This document shows, piece after piece, positions 58,981-64,000 of a stretch of DNA of 64,000 nucleotides. The notes under the pieces are model-generated. The model saw only the letters and a list, made by a program, of their open reading frames with translations. It was not told the origin of the DNA and searched no databases. Position 1 is the first letter of the stretch. Each line of letters begins with the position of its first letter. Origin of the DNA: Aselliscus stoliczkanus (lineage: Eukaryota; Chordata; Mammalia; Chiroptera; Hipposideridae); NCBI GenBank assembly GCA_033961575.1, contig CM066729.1, positions 32,894,501-32,958,500 of the forward strand, written 5' to 3'. Position numbers and translations under genes: made by a program.

Positions 58981-60210
58981 CCTCATGACTTTTTTATCAT
59001 TGTATGTTAGCAGACACCATCTTGTCTAATACATAATAAATATGTTAATAGGAAAAATACTTGATGAAATATTAGAAAAAGGAAACATCGACATTATTAT
59101 TATTAGCATGCAAAATTTACCTATTTGAATATGCAAATTAACAGGTGGTGTAACAATACAGGCAGAAAATAAGGCTTGTATTTAAATGCTGGTTTGTATT
59201 CTATGTTTTTGTCTAACTTTTAATTGCCAATTTGCATCCCAATGCCTTTACAAAATGGACTCAATGTTACAGACATTTTCTACCCAAATCACAGAGAATG
59301 ATAACTGTGAAAATTATTAACATGCTTTAGACAATATTTATTCCAAACTTACTGCATTAAAACTGAGTGAATTTAGTTTCACTGATGTGATAGGCTTTGT
59401 CCAAAGTCAAAATCTAGTTAACAGCAGAACCAAAGCAATAACATGTATTTGCAAAGTATTACTGTTATATTCTTTTATACACACATATATTGTATAAACA
59501 AAAATATACTTACTATATACTGTCATTTGACTTATGAAGTAGGACATGTTTACTTAGTTTGTATGAAGTCTAATGCAATTTATGGAGAAGGCAAGAGAGT
59601 AAGCCTGTATTACTGGCTTAGATTTTCACTATAAATTGAATAGTTCTCAAATGTATCACCAGGTGGTTGGTTATGAAAGACAGAAGAAGGAAGGCAAAAA
59701 GGTGGGAAGGAAGTGAGAAAAAGTGAAAAAGGACATAAACAAAAAAGGATAAAAAAATATGGACAATCAAAATGTGATGGAGTTAGAAGAATTGATTGTT
59801 GAGAACAGGGACACAATCCCTGAAACACAATTATAAGTCATCATGCAAAATGTTGGCCCATTGACTGCTTCAGTATATTCAAATTCCCTTCTCTCTGATC
59901 CAGAGCTTAGTTGTGCCTGAGCTCAGTAAAACTACAGCAATAGCTACAACTCGTATTTATATCCTAGTTGGCTAATGTTTTTTTTAGAAACTCCCAGCAA
60001 TGGATTTCATGTTATCTTAGAGAGACACCAAATGACCTAGCCAAAATATCATAGATTAGCGAATATTTGAAATGTTTACTACTTTTTGTTATTTTAATAT
60101 ATTTGAGATGGGTAAACATTGCACAAACATTGCTGATGGATTTCCAAAATTTTTTAAGGAAAATATTTCATAAATTAAACTAAAAGTATGAATACAAATC
60201 CTTTGAAGTT
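58981..60210. other. Non-coding, no feature recognised
   Basis: AT-rich; frames 59443-59634 (+) and 59610-59828 (-) without motif. Confidence 0.45.
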
Positions 60211-60215
60211 TTAAA

Positions 60216-60540
60216 ATTAAATTTATTGGGGTGACATTGGTTAGTAAAATTATATGTATTTCAAGTGTACAATTTTGTAATACATCATCTGTTTATTGCA
60301 TTGTGTATTTACCATGCAAAATCAAATCTCCATCTGTCACCATATATCTGACCCCCTTCTTCTAACTTCCCCTCTCCCCTCCTACCCTCTGGTAACCATG
60401 AAACTGTTTTCTGTTTCTATAAATTTTTCCGTGTTTGTTTGCCTTGTTCATTCATTGCTTTCAGTTTTATAACCCACATATCAGTGAAATCATGTGGTTC
60501 TTGACTTTTTCTGTTTGACTTATTATGATCTTATTTATCT
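60216..60540 (-). mobile_element. L1 3'-UTR fragment
   Basis: 'atttattggggtgacattggttagtaaaattatatg...aatacatcatctgtttattgcattgtgt...ccctctggtaaccatgaaactg' is the same L1 3' end as at 35520-35800. No ORF2 sequence follows, so it is 5'-truncated. Confidence 0.8.
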
Positions 60541-62038
60541 TTTCTAAATTGAGGTATAACATAGTCCTTATGGTTTAAACACTTTCTTTTTATTGTATAT
60601 ACTTTTAGATAAATGCAATATCACTATACATTTTCATTTAATCAGATATAGGTCAATGGTAAATTTGATATATTGTATGGGCTTCTCTTTCATTCTCTAA
60701 GGCTTTCTAGCCTAACTTAGTTATACTGATAAGTTAATGCGAATTTACAAAAGCAGTATCTTCTAAGTACATGATAGAGAATACACAAAAAAGATTGTGG
60801 GAGTCCTTTTAAATTGTGCAAGACTGGACATGCATATACATTTTTAAAAATTCTATGTAGTTTGTATTTTCTACATAATTTTAATTGTAGATAATTTTTA
60901 ACTTAAGTACTTTTATGGACATTATTTCTAATGGCAATTTGATTCCTTCCTAAGAACATTTCATAAGTAGGAAAGAGATGTTCATATTGCAAGACTGAAA
61001 GTAGAAGGAACATACACAACAAACTATAACAGTAACTTTCAGTGAATTATGGGATTTTTTTGATTTGCTCATTTCCTTTTTTTTTATTTTTCTGGGTTTA
61101 AAATATTAAAAATACAGTCGGAATAATTTTAAATAGACTTCATTGATATTTCCAGTCAAACAAATTTATATTAAAGTATAACTATGTAAATTGTAGAAGG
61201 AAAGAAAAAGAAGCCAGGACCCATCTTTGGGATTAAAGTAACTACATTTTAATAGGGAAAAGATTTTTTTTTTTCCCCAGTATGTGACACAAAGCTGTTG
61301 AATAAACATGACTGACTCAGAGGTGGGTGAAACAGAGCATAGAATAAATGTTCTCAACAAAATACCAACATTCTACAGGATTACTTCCATGCTCTATTTC
61401 TCTCAGTTTGTTGCTGTGGTCTATCATTTCAATACAGACATAATCAGTAGTTAGTCCCAAATGAATTAGCTAATATGTGTCTAACTGAAAAAATAATAAA
61501 TAAAAAGTGGATTAAAATTGAATATTTCGTGGCTTATTATTATTAATGTTAAATGCTCAAAATTTCACAATTCAACTACACTAAAGGGAATGAAAAATAT
61601 GTTTTCTATATGTGAATCACTTCTAACATGGTTTATACAATTAAAATCTTTGTACTGACTGAACATTTTCCATGGCTGGAAAAAAATATACAGTACTTGA
61701 CTAATAGCAAGCCTGCAGTATCACTTTTTATACATTTATATAGCATAAGTATACACATACAAAGTTAGCTTCTTGAGGAATAGATAATTTTAAGAAAACG
61801 TTGTGGTTGATGAAATGGTCAGGATGTTAAAATGTGTGTAGCAAATGCTTTACCTTTTCTTCCCCTTCCAGATGTTGTCTTCCAAAAATTTCCAAAAAAA
61901 ATCTTACAGTTGTATTCATTTTATTTTAGTTTATTGTATTGTATTTTATAAATGTTTATTCTTTATAAAAAAAACCATTCGATTTTCTTCAGTGACAACT
62001 CTGCTTCCCCCATCTGTTATTTCTTGTCATTGTCAAAG
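60541..62038. other. Non-coding, no feature recognised
   Basis: AT-rich. 60545-60600 may be old L1 3' UTR. Frames 61166-61360 (-) and 61845-62042 (+) have no motif. Confidence 0.45.
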
Positions 62039-62049
62039 ATAACAAGACT

Positions 62050-62493
62050 TGGGCCAGCTAAGTGGCATGTTGATTAAGAGCTGGTTTGGGACGCCAGCTC
62101 TGAGCAGCAGGGCTCCGGTTCAAATCCCACCTTTGGGCTAGTGACACTGCCTTCTACAGCTAAGATGGTGAACAACAGCTTGACCTGGAGCTGGGCTGCT
62201 GTGAGTCGCTGGACACGGCGTGGGCTGCAGTGAAGCAGCAGTGGGTTGCCATAAGCTACATGAGTGGCTAGCAACTGGCGGTGAGCAGCCGGCAGTGGGC
62301 ATGAGCTGCCAAGGGCTGCTGTGAGTGGCGGTCCAGTGGCCAGCGACCGATTTGCCTCACCCGGGAAGAGTGCAACGATACCAACATGGGCCAGTGAAGT
62401 GATGTCTAGAACTAGACTGAAGAACAAATGGACAGCAACTTGTCTGTTCCCCTCCACCAGTTCCCCAATTTAAAAATAAATAAATAAATAAAA
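62050..62493 (+). mobile_element. Unusually long SINE (about 444 bp) with GC-rich middle
   Basis: tRNA-like head 'gggccagctaagtggc' with 'ggttcaaatccc', 'ctagtgacactgccttct' like type A, then VES-like tail text twice ('cagctaagatggtgaacaac' at about 62157 and 'agaactagactgaagaac' at about 62406), a GC-rich middle (62185-62345) made of imperfect 'gctgtgagtggc' type repeats, and a (AAAT)n tail. Target duplication ATAACAAGACT at 62039-62049 and 62494-62504 encloses all of it. The minus frame 62074-62457 is chance coding in GC-rich DNA. Confidence 0.85.
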
Positions 62494-62504
62494 ATAACAA
62501 GACT

Positions 62505-64000
62505 GATCTCCCAACTGGAGAATTGTCTTTATGTTATTTAAACAGCACAGCATATTGACCTGTCCAGTCACTTGAATCCAATCCTACCTATTAACAGGTA
62601 TTTACTTGGACACATTACAATTTTGGGTACAGAGTTTCTCACAGGGTAATCATCCATATATGCACATTTATAAGCCACTAATTTGTTATATACGTTAAAG
62701 TACACTTTATCAAATCCACACTTATGATTTCAGAGGTGCAGTTTCAGAGGACAAATGGTCTTATTTACTGAAATGCAAAGTGATAGCCCTGTAAGCCCTC
62801 TAACATTGTTAAACTTTTAAAAACTCTGTGTAACCAGCATCCATGGAGACTATCTCCACAGAAACAGTGTTCTCAAATTAAATGTGAAAAGAGGTCAAGC
62901 AGAGGAATGTAATTCCCTTTTTGTTTTACCTTTCTAGATTGCAGACAAGAAAACAAGACAAATTATCTCCGTACAGTGAAAGATAATATTAATTGAACAT
63001 AAATAAAATGGTGTTGCCCTTAAATTAGACCTTCAATTAAAATTGTCAGTAAAAGTTCTATAGCAATTATATATTCCAACTGAACCGTTATGCCTTTCAT
63101 ATTGTTTATGATTTGTATTTTTAATTTTCATGCACTTGAAAGCCAAGACAAGATAAAGTCAAATCCATGTTGAATGGATATATGAGAATATAAAATGATT
63201 TCTATGAGAACTCGAAACTTAAAATGCTATAATTAAAGTAATATTAAATCCTTTGACCCAGAATGTCTGCTTATCTAATGAACTATTTTCTGATTCCTAT
63301 AATACTGTTTAACATTATAATTTTTAACTTAAGATACAAATGATGTTATGTTGTTAATATAACCTAATTTTAATATTTCTCCCTAAAATATTTTATAGTT
63401 TCTCTCTTGAAATCTATCCCTGAATATTGAATTCAATGAATATATTCATTAAACCACAAAAGGATCAAAATCATCCCAGATACAAATATAAGCATATATT
63501 GCCTGAAAATGCCAGATCTTTGCAAGATTAAATCTTAAAACCATATGCTTTATTAACAACAGATGTGACATTTAACAACTGTGCCTTAATTAGCATCAAA
63601 GCACACTAATTCCTCTTTCAAACCACCATATCCATTAACATCCAGATGAACTAGTGCCCAAGGTCTCTTCTATTTTCCAAATAATTGTTCTGAAGCACTG
63701 ACAACTCTAATTGCACTGAATATTTTTCTTCTCTTACCTAAAACATAGTGTAATTTAATTTTATTCTTTAGATTTTGTGAGACCAAGATTGAATTTGTTT
63801 GGAATACCAAGATAGAAGAATATCCAATATGTGTACATACATACACATATACAAATAATATCTCCCTAGAAGAAGCAAAAATATGCAGTCTTCGGACCAT
63901 CTAAATCAATAAAAGGAAAAAAAATGTATTTTTATCAATAAAATATAGCTTAACATAAACACTGATTTGTATACCATAAAGATAATATATAATATTTTTA
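62505..64000. other. Non-coding, no feature recognised
   Basis: AT-rich unique-looking DNA to the window end. The frame 63670-63900 (-) has no motif. Confidence 0.5.

Noticed and set aside
62074..62457. 127-residue minus frame in GC-rich DNA
   Set aside because: It lies wholly inside a SINE bounded by a target duplication.

Overview
The window is AT-rich, non-coding mammalian DNA packed with interspersed repeats, and almost certainly comes from a bat. The bat call rests on several tRNA-derived SINE families with GGGCCGGCC-type heads. One copy (58384-58566) matches the chiropteran VES SINE as I remember it. Young LINE-1s, mariner/MITE elements and old LTRs also fit. A rhinolophoid bat (Rhinolophus or Hipposideros type) is my best guess, but that is inference. 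I found no intact host protein-coding gene, no convincing exon chain and no structural RNA gene. Nearly every open frame is a chance frame in AT-rich DNA, a microsatellite translation, or a piece of a transposon protein.

Layout. 0-4 kb: old L1M/HAL1 fragments on the minus strand with a SINE and an 81-bp MITE. 5.9-8.4 kb: a palindromic mariner-type MITE, then an L1 with an inverted 5' end that was later split by a solo endogenous-retrovirus LTR. 9-11 kb: L1 3' ends, a MIR, a (TA)n and a mariner transposase remnant. 13.8-16.0 kb: opposed L1M fragments and a 1.1-kb solo LTR with a perfect 6-bp target duplication. 18.8-24.1 kb: the largest element, a 5.3-kb minus-strand L1 with recognisable but broken ORF1 and ORF2. 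24-29.7 kb: MIR with a nested MITE, SINEs, and an L1M 3' region split by an MLT1-like LTR. 29.9-32.7 kb: an L1 with a SINE, a Tigger-like element, a mariner and two microsatellites inside it. 33-38.6 kb: composite and nested SINEs, a second L1 with an inverted 5' part, a short young L1 with a duplicated 3' UTR, and a minisatellite. 43-47.4 kb: minus-strand L1 sequence in which ORF1 plus 5' UTR occurs twice. 47.4-64 kb: sparser, mostly unique-looking DNA with MIR/L2 relics, SINEs and one possible retrocopy.

The genes here do not form a pathway; the content is a record of successive retrotransposition and DNA-transposon insertions. I see no undescribed biological system. The best second looks are structural: two independent L1 5' inversions of the twin-priming type, a chimeric SINE flanked by one long target duplication, an unusually long SINE at 62.05-62.49 kb, tandem duplications inside L1s, and the doubled L1 5' half at 44.3-47.4 kb. 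Repeat family names are from memory of consensus sequences; boundaries without target duplications are approximate.
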